Origin: Nocardia macrotermitis
GTDB lineage: Bacteria > Actinomycetota > Actinomycetes > Mycobacteriales > Mycobacteriaceae
Direction: 5' to 3'
Assembly (NCBI RefSeq): GCF_009604405.1
Contig: NZ_WEGK01000007.1
Span: 310,001 to 374,000, forward strand
DNA: 64,000 nt
Part shown: positions 9,285 through 16,446 of the stretch, one piece after another
Position numbering within the stretch: the stretch's first letter is position 1
Layout of the letters: every line of letters starts with the position of its first letter
Notes under the pieces: model-generated
Databases searched by the model: none
Seen by the model: the letters and a program-made list of their open reading frames with translations, nothing else
What the model was told of the DNA's origin: nothing
Position numbers and translations under genes: made by a program

Positions 9285-9635
9285 GTGCTCGACAGTAACG
9301 GCCCTCGTTGGGATGCGGAGTATCACTGTGCTGATTGCGGAAATTTGTGGCACGTGGGAGTTACCTGGTTGTCGCCGGAGCATATCCGCGCTGCAATGAT
9401 CGCGACGAATGGGCTACGGACGCTTCACGTAGGTCAACTCGAAGGCAAACTGTCTATGCTGCTGAAGGTACTTCGCGCAGATGCATCTTTATCGATCGCA
9501 GATGCGACAGCTCGGGCAGATGAGATTCGAGCTGTCGGACTGAGGGGCACTCATGCGGAACTCAAGTGGCTACGTAGGGAGCTCGAAAACTCTGGAATAG
9601 CTGCATACTTTGAAGAGGATAGATTATTGCGATGA
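9285..9635 (+). CDS. Zinc-ribbon plus L7/L12-C-like domain protein, 5' end disrupted
   Basis: 116 aa from the first usable GTG. The N-terminus keeps one CxxC (HCADCGNLWHVG). Open reading in the same frame upstream supplies a second pair (ECDDCDG, codons 9243-9254), so a four-Cys ribbon was probably encoded. The C-terminal part (LLKVLRADASLSIADATARADEI ... LKWLRRELENSGI) resembles the ribosomal L7/L12 C-terminal fold. No start codon precedes the first Cys pair in frame. An ATG at 9206, overlapping the previous stop, would fit after a one-base shift. The stop overlaps the NADAR start (ATGA). Confidence 0.6.
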   Translation: MLDSNGPRWDAEYHCADCGNLWHVGVTWLSPEHIRAAMIATNGLRTLHVGQLEGKLSMLLKVLRADASLSIADATARADEIRAVGLRGTHAELKWLRRELENSGIAAYFEEDRLLR

Positions 9636-10213
9636 GTGTCGACGGGGTTGAGATGAGTGAGCCGCGGTCTGTGTCTGATTTGATAGCTGCTATCGAATCG
9701 CAGGTTGACTTCAAATATCTGTACTTTTGGGGGCATACGCCGGATCATCGAAGGCGGGTTGGTCGTGCTTGTTTGAGTCAGTGGTGGTCCAGTCGGTTCT
9801 CGGTCGATGGGACCGAATTCGCGACTGCTGAGCACTACATGATGTGGCGGAAGGCGATGTTGTTCGGCAACCAGGCGTTGGCGCGAGAGATATTGACGGT
9901 TGAGCATCCCGGGCACGCGAAGTCGTTGGGTCGGCAGGTCGAGAATTTCGATGAAGAAGAGTGGAACGAGGCCCGCTATCAGATCGTGGTGACCGGGAAC
10001 GTCGCCAAGTTCGGTCAGAATCCCGATCTGAAGAAGTTCCTCCTGGTTACCGGTAGTCGCGTACTCGTCGAGGCCAGCCCAGTGGATCGCATTTGGGGCA
10101 TCGGTGTTGCTGCCGACGATCCGCGAGCGCAGGACCCGGGCCAATGGCGCGGATCCAACCTTCTCGGGTTCGCGCTGATGGATGCCAGGACCGAGCTATC
10201 CGAACTCGGGTAA
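9632..10213 (+). CDS. NADAR-family (YbiA-like) ADP-ribosylglycosidase
   Basis: 193 aa. Characteristic NADAR features in order: YFWGH, LSQWWSS, the FATAEHYMMWRKAMLF helix, VAKFGQNPDLKKFLLVTG, VLVEASPVDRIWGIG and a closing GSNLLGFALM. NADAR enzymes act on ADP-ribose attached through an N-glycosidic bond; some reverse guanine ADP-ribosylation by DarT-type toxins, others act in riboflavin pathways. The ATG overlaps the preceding stop, so it is translationally coupled to the zinc-ribbon gene. No ADP-ribosyltransferase gene is visible in the window. The neighbourhood points to conflict or defence rather than riboflavin metabolism. Confidence 0.88.
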   Translation: MSVDGVEMSEPRSVSDLIAAIESQVDFKYLYFWGHTPDHRRRVGRACLSQWWSSRFSVDGTEFATAEHYMMWRKAMLFGNQALAREILTVEHPGHAKSLGRQVENFDEEEWNEARYQIVVTGNVAKFGQNPDLKKFLLVTGSRVLVEASPVDRIWGIGVAADDPRAQDPGQWRGSNLLGFALMDARTELSELG

Positions 10214-10304
10214 CGTCGCCTGCCAGGGTCGGCCGGTTCCTTTTCAGTCATGATCGCCCGGAATCGGGCCATTGAACGCACCAGCACCAAACCGAGGCGA
10301 CACG

Positions 10305-10357
10305 CGGATCGGGTGCGTACCAGCGGCACCCAGTGCCGACAGCACACACCCGATCCG
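10305..10357. terminator. Nested hairpin between convergent NADAR and desaturase genes
   Basis: An 11-bp perfect outer stem (10305-10315 with 10347-10357) contains an inner 5-bp hairpin (GGCAC/GTGCC at 10325-10337). It lies between two gene ends that face each other, 90 bases past the NADAR stop and 18 bases from the desaturase stop. Confidence 0.65.
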
Positions 10358-10374
10358 GGCAACGCACAGTCGAA

Positions 10375-11334
10375 TCACACTGGTACGGCGGAACTTCCAG
10401 CCTTTGCGGCCTCGCGGGCGAGGATCCGGGCGCGCTGTTCCTCGAACTTGACGACGTCGCGGGCGAGTTTGTCCATGTATTCGGCGAGTTCCTCGCGGCT
10501 GGCTTCGCCGCGGGCGGTGAAGTCGTTGCGGCCGAAGATGTTCCAGGCTCGCAGGACGGGGTTGAGGACTTCGTCGAGGTGTTGGCGGAGGTCGTAGATG
10601 CCGTGTTTGACCATGAGTACGCCGTTGCGCCGCCAGTTCGGCATGCCTTCGCCGGGCATCTTGAAGTGCTTGACGACCTTGGTGATCGCTTCCATGCTCT
10701 GGTCGGGGGCCAGGTCCAGGGCGACGCCGCAGACGTTGCGGTAGAAGACCATGTGCAGGTTCTCGTCGGCGGCGATGCGGGTGAGCATGCGGTCGGCGAC
10801 GGGGTCGTTGCAGACGCGGCCGGTGGTGCGGTGGCTGACGCGGGTGGCCAGTTCCTGCACGGTCACGTAGGCGACCTGGTCCAGGACGCCGCCGAATTCG
10901 GCCGGTGCGTGCACGCCGCGGGTCATGTGCACCATGCGGTCGTTCTCCAGCGCGACCGGGTCGATGCCGCGGGTGACGACGAGGTAGTCGCGCATGGCGA
11001 TGGCGTGGCGGTTCTCCTCGGCGGTCCAGCGGCCGACCCAGGTGCCCCACGCGCCGTCGCTGGAGAAGTTCTCGGAGATGGTGCGATGGTAGGAGGGCAG
11101 GTTGTCCTCGGTCAGCAGGTTGGTGATCATGGCGACCTTGGCGACCTCGGACAGGCGCGACTGGCCCGGTTCCCAGTCGATCCCGTCCATGGCGGCGAAG
11201 TTGCGGCCCTCGTCCCACGGGACGTAGTCGTGCGGATACCACTCCTTGGCGATGCCCAGATGCCGGTCCAGATTCTGCGCAACCGTGGGCTCCAGCTCCC
11301 GAAGCAACTCCAGCTGCGTCAAATCCCTTGCCAT
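10375..11334 (-). CDS. Acyl-ACP desaturase (DesA-like, soluble diiron)
   Basis: 319 aa. Soluble diiron fatty acid desaturase fold. The iron ligands are visible as LTEDNLP (Glu), WTAEENRHAIAMRDYL (EENRH, ExxH type), VQELATRVSH and AADENLHMVFYR (DENLH, ExxH type). Such enzymes introduce a double bond into ACP-bound acyl chains; the mycobacterial DesA1/DesA2 relatives take part in mycolic acid and oleate synthesis. The ATG at 11334 has GAAAGGGA just upstream; longer in-frame N-termini lack support. Single-gene unit facing the accessory island. Confidence 0.9.
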   Translation of the reverse strand: MARDLTQLELLRELEPTVAQNLDRHLGIAKEWYPHDYVPWDEGRNFAAMDGIDWEPGQSRLSEVAKVAMITNLLTEDNLPSYHRTISENFSSDGAWGTWVGRWTAEENRHAIAMRDYLVVTRGIDPVALENDRMVHMTRGVHAPAEFGGVLDQVAYVTVQELATRVSHRTTGRVCNDPVADRMLTRIAADENLHMVFYRNVCGVALDLAPDQSMEAITKVVKHFKMPGEGMPNWRRNGVLMVKHGIYDLRQHLDEVLNPVLRAWNIFGRNDFTARGEASREELAEYMDKLARDVVKFEEQRARILAREAAKAGSSAVPV

Positions 11335-11608
11335 ACAATCCCTTTCGACGTGTCGGTACAGCGATTCGGATGCATTGCCATCCGCCGAGACCGGCACATC
11401 TCGCGAAGATCGACGCGACAACCGTCGGCGGCCAGGAGATCGGGGCGCGCGCTGGACGACCGATCACCTGCATGCGGGCTGCCAGACCGTCCCCCGGCCG
11501 GGCATGTACAGCTTCAGTGGTACGGGCAGGTAAGGAACTACCGGACTCCGTGACCGTGTCTCGCAAACGCGGTCAAAAGCTTAGGGTGACCATCAAGCTC
11601 ATGTCCAG

Positions 11609-12808
11609 CTAACCGCTGGTATCGCAACCTTGCAATACCTCTTCGACAGGCCGCGGGTCGCGTTCGTCGGACCGCTCCCGTGGTTCCGAGCGCAGCAGAG
11701 CGAACGGTACGAGTGCGAGGAGGGCGACGGCCGCGGCACTGACCGGGAGATATCGCAGCAGGTCCAGCGCCGAAGTGAGGCTGCCGAGGCCCGCGCCGAG
11801 GCCGATGCCCAGGTTCAGCACGGTGATCAGAATGCTGCCCGCGGTGTTGCGGAACCGCTCGGAGGCCACTCGCATGACGCGCGCTTGCAGCACGACGGGC
11901 AGAATCCCGATCAGCACACCCCACAGCGTGACCAGCACGACGTAAACGATTGCCCCACTGGATAATCCCATCCCGGCGGTGACCACGGCCAGCGCGAGCG
12001 CGGTCAGCGGCAGCGACGCGGTGGGCCAGCGATCACCGATCCGACCCGCGACGAGAACTCCGGCGAAACCACCGACACCACTGGCGAGCAACACTCCAGA
12101 AACTGCTCCCGCACCGATTCCAGCGGCCCCGCTGACGGGTACGACGAAGGTGAACACCGAGTAGTACCCGATCAGCGAGAAGAATCCGCCGCCCGCCACC
12201 AGCAGCACCGATCGCGCCGAGCGGTCCCACCGTTCGGACTCGGGTCGCGCACCGCCGCCGACCTGCGGCACCAGCATCGCGATGACCGCCGCGCACACCA
12301 CGCACAGCACGGCCAGTCCCGCGAAACTCACCCGCCAGCCGACCTGATGCGCCACCTGCGTACCCAACGGCACGCCGACCAGACCCGCGACGGTGGGCCC
12401 GGCCAGCACGATCGACAGGGCCCGCCCGACCCGCTCGGGCGGCACCAGGGACGCCCCGTACGCGACGACCACGGCCCAGAACAACCCGTGCGCGCCCGCC
12501 GCGACCATGCGGGCGAGCAACGCGATCGCGTATGTCGGAGCCAGCGCGGTGGCAAGGTTCGCGACCGCCATGACGCCGAGGCTCGCGAGGATCACCGACT
12601 TGCGAGACCAGCGCATTGTCAAGCGCACCAACGGAATTCCGGTCACGGCGATGGTGCCCGCCCAACCGGTCACGAGCAACCCGGCCGTGGACACGTCGAC
12701 CGAGAGCGACGAACTCATCGCATCCAGGACTCCGGCGGGCATCATCTCCGCGCTGACGGTCGTGAAGGTCGCCGCCCCGAGCGCCAGCAGAGGTATCAAG
12801 AAGTTCAC
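11609..12808 (-). CDS. MFS efflux transporter (DHA1-like)
   Basis: 399 aa with about 12 transmembrane helices. After helix 2 comes a basic loop (RLTMRWSRKSVI), and helix 5 has the GPTVAGLVGVPLGT signature of drug:H+ antiporters. The C-terminal tail is charged. The GTG at 12808 starts right before helix 1 and keeps the divergent promoter free. It is divergent from a MerR regulator with a perfect palindrome between them, so expression is most likely MerR-controlled. Substrate unknown, probably a small toxic compound. Confidence 0.85.
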   Translation of the reverse strand: MNFLIPLLALGAATFTTVSAEMMPAGVLDAMSSSLSVDVSTAGLLVTGWAGTIAVTGIPLVRLTMRWSRKSVILASLGVMAVANLATALAPTYAIALLARMVAAGAHGLFWAVVVAYGASLVPPERVGRALSIVLAGPTVAGLVGVPLGTQVAHQVGWRVSFAGLAVLCVVCAAVIAMLVPQVGGGARPESERWDRSARSVLLVAGGGFFSLIGYYSVFTFVVPVSGAAGIGAGAVSGVLLASGVGGFAGVLVAGRIGDRWPTASLPLTALALAVVTAGMGLSSGAIVYVVLVTLWGVLIGILPVVLQARVMRVASERFRNTAGSILITVLNLGIGLGAGLGSLTSALDLLRYLPVSAAAVALLALVPFALLRSEPRERSDERDPRPVEEVLQGCDTSG

Positions 12809-12821
12809 ATCGAGAACGTAA

Positions 12822-12843
12822 ACTTTGACATAAGTGTCAAAGT
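12822..12843. promoter_or_regulatory. MerR-type operator in divergent MFS/merR promoter
   Basis: Perfect inverted repeat with 9-base arms (ACTTTGACA / TGTCAAAGT) around TAAG. It overlaps a TTGACA-like -35 element on the plus strand and lies 14 bases before the MFS start. Dyads of this size placed over the -35/-10 spacer are how MerR proteins twist and activate promoters. Confidence 0.75.
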
Positions 12844-12866
12844 CAAGCGGAAAGTTCGAGCTCACG

Positions 12867-13220
12867 ATGAAGATCGGCGAACTCGCGGAGCACACCGGAA
12901 TCTCCACCCGGATGCTGCGCTACTACGAAGCCCAGGGCCTGCTGCACTCCACCCGCGGCTCGAACGGCTACCGCTACTTCCAAACCGCCGACATCGAGCG
13001 CGCCCGCACCATCGCCAGCCTCATCCGCTCGGGCCTGCCCACCAGATTGATCCGCGTAGTCCTGTCGGCCGCGGATCGTCCCGCCGATTGGACCGAGGCG
13101 TGCGACAGCGAGTTCGCCGCCCTGCTGCGGGCGGAATTGACCACGCTCGACGACAAGATCGCCTGCTTGAGCCGCAGTCGCGACACTGTCACGGCGTATC
13201 TGGAGCGGGCCGCGAGGTAG
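12867..13220 (+). CDS. MerR-family transcriptional regulator
   Basis: 117 aa. The N-terminal winged helix begins MKIGELAEHTGISTRMLRYY and continues with the GYRYFQTADIERARTI second wing. A coiled-coil dimer helix (LLRAELTTLDDKIACL) ends the protein. There are no metal-binding Cys clusters of the MerR/CueR/SoxR kind, so it belongs to the drug- or redox-type group. It is divergent from the MFS gene. Its last 17 codons lie inside the first unit of a tandem repeat array, so the 3' end has been copied twice downstream. Confidence 0.88.
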   Translation: MKIGELAEHTGISTRMLRYYEAQGLLHSTRGSNGYRYFQTADIERARTIASLIRSGLPTRLIRVVLSAADRPADWTEACDSEFAALLRAELTTLDDKIACLSRSRDTVTAYLERAAR

Positions 13221-13803
13221 CGAATCCGGTCGTGACAAAGGGGCCAATTACCCAACGACCGGACCGCAGGATTCGAAGCTTCGCCGAGTGGACTACGTGA
13301 GCGACTCGGGTTTCGAGTTTCCTTGTGTCGAAATAGGTTTCGCGCTCCAGACGGGCGGAGATCGCAGCTGCGGTTCGAGGGGCGGCCTCGAGCCGCAATC
13401 GCGACATATCTGGGTCGGGCCGCGAGGTGAGCGAATCGGCCGTGACAAAAGGGCCGATTGCCCGACGACCAGACCGCAGGATTCGAAGCTTTGGCGCATG
13501 GACTGCGTGAGCGACTCGAGTTTTCGAGTTTCCTTGTGTTGTAATCGGTTTCGCGTTCCAGGCGGGCGGAGATCGCGGCAACGGTTCGGGGCGGCCCCGA
13601 GCCGGAGTCGCGACACCGTCACGGCTTATCCGGCGCGGGCCGAGAGGTAGCGAATCCGGTCGTGGCAAAGGGCCGCGTGCCCGACGACCGGACCGGAGGA
13701 TTCGAAGCTTGGGCGTGTGGGCTGCGGGCGCGGCTCGGGATTTCGAGTTTCCTTGTGTTGTAAGCGGTTTCGTGTTCCAGGCGGGCGGAGATCGCGGCTA
13801 CGG
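13169..13803. repeat. Three degenerate tandem repeats of 207-221 bp beginning in merR 3' end
   Basis: Units start at 13169, 13390 and 13599, each with a variant of GAGCCGCAGTCGCGACA. The first unit includes the last 52 coding bases of merR and its stop; the other two carry decayed copies of this end. Each unit has a nested stem-loop just after the gene-end copy, a GATTCGAAGCTT block, a TTTCGAGTTTCCTTGTGT block and a GGCGGGCGGAGATCGC block. The frames across it are not gene-like. This fills the 13221-13797 gap. Confidence 0.85.
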
Positions 13804-13908
13804 TGTGGCGGGCGGGGGGACGCCGGCCGATATGAGCCATCTGAGTAGCAGGGTGGTGGCGATGCCGACTGCGGTGCCGAGGACGAAAGGCCAGAAGGGG
13901 GAGGTCAT
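13798..13908 (-). CDS. 36-aa single-span membrane peptide
   Basis: Starts MTSPFWPFVLGTAVGIATTL and continues with a hydrophobic helix and a short proline tail. The ATG at 13908 has GGAG seven bases upstream. It follows the DUF4254 gene on the same strand by about 30 bases, so it may be its operon partner. The stop lies at the edge of the repeat array. Short length keeps this uncertain. Confidence 0.45.
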   Translation of the reverse strand: MTSPFWPFVLGTAVGIATTLLLRWLISAGVPPPATP

Positions 13909-13937
13909 GGCGGTCTCCGGGGGATTGTTGTTGGGGC

Positions 13938-14363
13938 TCAATGGCTTCCGGGGAGGCGGCGGTGGCCGATTGCGACCTCGTCGGTCAGGTCTTCGTAGGC
14001 GACGGCCAGTTCGGCTACCAGTTCCCAGGCGTCGCAGAGTTCCCGGGGTGGGGCGGGGCCGATGAGGATGGCGTGGGCGTGGGCGGTCAGTTGGGCCAGG
14101 CGGTCCACTACCGCGCCTATGGTTTCGGTGTGGATTCGGGCGCCGCCGTGGGACGGTGGTAGGTGCCGGTCGATCCAGTGGTCGATGTTCTTGGTCAATT
14201 CGGTTCGGGTGGAATCGATTTCGGCTACTCGTTCGCAGATGGCGGATAGGCGTTCGGCGTGCAGGCGGGCGAGTTCGCCGATCGCGTGGAGTAGTTCGTG
14301 GTCGCGGGCGATCTCGCCGCGACAGGCTGCGAGTACGTCCTTCTTGGAAGGAAGCATGTTCAT
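13938..14363 (-). CDS. DUF4254 domain protein
   Basis: 141 aa, all helical. The pattern (helix with ELARLHAERLSAI, then HWIDRHLPPSHGGARIHTET and GAVVDRLAQL) matches the DUF4254 family, which is expanded in Nocardia and has no known function. The Met at 14363 is taken because it precedes LPSKKDVLAACRGE, the family's usual N-terminus; there is no clear ribosome site. A 36-aa membrane peptide follows. Confidence 0.72.
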   Translation of the reverse strand: MNMLPSKKDVLAACRGEIARDHELLHAIGELARLHAERLSAICERVAEIDSTRTELTKNIDHWIDRHLPPSHGGARIHTETIGAVVDRLAQLTAHAHAILIGPAPPRELCDAWELVAELAVAYEDLTDEVAIGHRRLPGSH

Positions 14364-14470
14364 CGGCCGACCACGCTCGGCACGTCCCACCACGGCCATT
14401 GCCGCCCACCCATCGTGTGATTGCTTGTCAGATCGACTACACCAGCATCAGCTGTGACCGATACCATACC

Positions 14471-14507
14471 TTCTAAATTTTAGAATTCAAACCCGTAGTC
14501 AAACCCG
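14471..14507. promoter_or_regulatory. Palindrome and direct repeat upstream of the XRE regulator
   Basis: A perfect 15-bp dyad (TTCTAAA-T-TTTAGAA, 14471-14485) is followed by two copies of TCAAACCCG with a 12-base period (14487-14495, 14499-14507). It lies 50-86 bases before the start of the XRE/DUF5753 gene in an AT-rich patch. Likely promoter and autoregulatory operator. Confidence 0.5.
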
Positions 14508-14556
14508 ACTAGCCGGAGGTAGCATCGTCCTCGGTCAACCCCTGAGGAGGTACGGC

Positions 14557-15426
14557 ATGCCTGATTCACCGATCGTCGCGAGGTGGGAGATCGCCCGGCG
14601 GCTGCGGCAGCGGCGTCAGGAACTCGGCCTGGCACCTTCGACAATCACCAAGCAGCTCGGCCTGTCCGCGGCGTATCTGTCGCACATCGAGAACGAGCGG
14701 AACCTGATGGCCGCCGACAAATTGCGTCCCCTCATGACAGTGCTCGAGATCGATGAGGAAGAGCAGCGGGAACTTCTCGCGCTGCATTCGGTCGCCAAGG
14801 GACGCGGTTGGTGGACCAAGTATTCGGCGATCTTCAATGACGAGATCCAACGTCTGCACGGGCTCGAATTCGGCGCGCAAGGGATTCGAATCCACGAGAG
14901 CGTGCTGATGCCCGGCATCCTGCAATGTCCGGAATACGTACAGGCACTGATGGATTCACCGTTCGGCGTGCTCTCTCCGGCTCATTCGGAACCGATGGCC
15001 GAAGCCCGACTCCGCCGCCAGGCACGACTCACCCACCCGGATCCGCTGCAACTGACAGCCCTGCTCAACCAAGGGGTGCTGCTGCAACAGCCATGGGGAA
15101 CCGACATTGCTCGCACCCAACTCCGCCATCTGATCGGCCTGATCGAAGAACACCCGGAGACCTTGGACATCCGAATCATCCCGTTCGATTCGCCAGCCGT
15201 AGCAGCACTCGTCGGAGTGACCGTCTACCTCCTGGACTTCGCCAGCCCGCGACTGCCGACGCTCGCCTGGTCCGAAAACGGCGCATCCGGCCACATCGTC
15301 GAAGACTCGATGCAGGTTCGTGAGCTCAACCATCTCTACACGACTGCCCTCGCGATGGTTCCCAGCCGGGACGACTCCCTCGAACTGATCAAGCGAACAG
15401 AACGCCAGCTAAGCTCGACCACATGA
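14557..15426 (+). CDS. XRE-family regulator with DUF5753 (Scr1 type)
   Basis: 289 aa. The N-terminal helix-turn-helix (LAPSTITKQLGLSAAYLSHIENERN, about 20-45) is followed by the DUF5753 domain with its conserved FGAQGIRIHESVLMPGILQ segment and a later VTVYLLDF strand. These proteins pair with a small DUF397 partner and control development, antibiotic production or host immunity in actinobacteria. A strong GAGGAGG ribosome site sits before the ATG. The stop overlaps the DUF397 start by four bases (ATGA). Confidence 0.88.
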   Translation: MPDSPIVARWEIARRLRQRRQELGLAPSTITKQLGLSAAYLSHIENERNLMAADKLRPLMTVLEIDEEEQRELLALHSVAKGRGWWTKYSAIFNDEIQRLHGLEFGAQGIRIHESVLMPGILQCPEYVQALMDSPFGVLSPAHSEPMAEARLRRQARLTHPDPLQLTALLNQGVLLQQPWGTDIARTQLRHLIGLIEEHPETLDIRIIPFDSPAVAALVGVTVYLLDFASPRLPTLAWSENGASGHIVEDSMQVRELNHLYTTALAMVPSRDDSLELIKRTERQLSSTT

Positions 15427-15791
15427 GCGAGGCGCAGATCAGCGGTGAAACTTCATGGTTCAAGTCCTCATTCTCCAGGGACGCGGCCACGTGCGTCGAA
15501 GTCCGCTTCACTCGCACCACCGTTCTGATCCGCGACAGCAAGTACTTCCACAACCCCGCGAATCCCCCTGCCGCGCAACCGATCATCACCATCCCGATCG
15601 AATCCTGGACCAGGTTCCTGGATCTCGTTCTGGGACAAGATGTTTCCGCCCCGGGCCTGCCCGCCGTCCGTGTCCACCCGGACGGCGGGGCAACTCTCAC
15701 CGCCGAGAACGGCACGGCCCTCACCTACACCCCGGCCGAGTGGGTCGCCTATACCTCCGGCGTCCGCGTGGGTGAGTTCGCCGCCGCCTGA
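15423..15791 (+). CDS. DUF397 domain protein, partner of the XRE regulator
   Basis: 122 aa. The DUF397 core is split: TSWFKSSFSRDAATCVEVRF at the N-terminus with the typical W-x-KSS-S motif, then VLIRDSKY, and finally TYTPAEWVAYTSGVRVGEF. The protein is longer than a minimal DUF397 (about 60 aa) owing to a middle insert (PIITIPIESWTRFLDLVLG). It is translationally coupled to the regulator. The pair behaves in other species as a regulator and its antagonist or toxin-antitoxin-like unit. Confidence 0.85.
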   Translation: MSEAQISGETSWFKSSFSRDAATCVEVRFTRTTVLIRDSKYFHNPANPPAAQPIITIPIESWTRFLDLVLGQDVSAPGLPAVRVHPDGGATLTAENGTALTYTPAEWVAYTSGVRVGEFAAA

Positions 15792-15879
15792 TCAGTCGGC
15801 TGGCGCGGGGCGGTAGGTCTGTAACCTCTGGATCAGTTGGGGCGGAGGCCGATCCGACCCGAGCAAGCGGGAGGGCGAC

Positions 15880-16407
15880 GTGAGTAGTTGGCGCATGATC
15901 GGTGCTGGTGTTCTGGCGATCGGGACGATGTTCGTTGTCGTGGGGTGCAGCTCGGGCGGTGGGACTTCTGAATCGAGTACCGCTACGTCAGGTGCGGTGA
16001 CCAGCACAGTTACCCCGACAAGTTCGGTTTCCACGGCTGCCAGCACGTCAGCTACGCGGCAGCCGACACCGGCCGCTCCGCCCGCGAACGGGAGCGAACT
16101 GATCGGAACCTGGCGATCGACGAAGGATTCGAAAAGCACGCTCGAGTTCTCAGCCGACGGCACCGCATGCGACATCTACGGCACCGACGCGCCGGACTGC
16201 GGCACCTGGCAGTGGGTGACAGTCGCGAGTTTTCCGCGCTGGAAAGAGTTTCCGGGCGTCGAGGGTCCGCTGCTGGCGAGGACCACCGGACACGGTACGA
16301 CCGCGATGACCTTGTTCTATACCGTCAGCTTCGACAGTTCCGACAAGTTGACGCTGGGCTACCTGGACGGCGGCCGGATCTTGACATTCACCCACGAGGC
16401 GAAGTGA
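15880..16407 (+). CDS. Secreted lipoprotein, hypothetical
   Basis: 175 aa. A lipoprotein signal peptide ends in the lipobox VVVGC at about residue 23. A Ser/Thr-rich linker of some 45 residues follows, then a small globular domain (GTWRSTKDSKSTLEFSADGT ... CGTWQWV) that resembles lipocalin-like stress or binding domains. Two Cys in the domain could form a disulfide. GTG start with GGGAGGG upstream. Function unknown; it should be anchored on the outer face of the membrane. Confidence 0.72.
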   Translation: MSSWRMIGAGVLAIGTMFVVVGCSSGGGTSESSTATSGAVTSTVTPTSSVSTAASTSATRQPTPAAPPANGSELIGTWRSTKDSKSTLEFSADGTACDIYGTDAPDCGTWQWVTVASFPRWKEFPGVEGPLLARTTGHGTTAMTLFYTVSFDSSDKLTLGYLDGGRILTFTHEAK

Positions 16408-16446
16408 TCTCCCTGACGATGCGCGAAATCCTCAGGGACACAACAC

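Noticed and set aside
9217..9399. 60-codon frame in the zinc-ribbon region
   Set aside because: Basic, no motif; the overlapping frame has two CxxC pairs and continues to the NADAR overlap.
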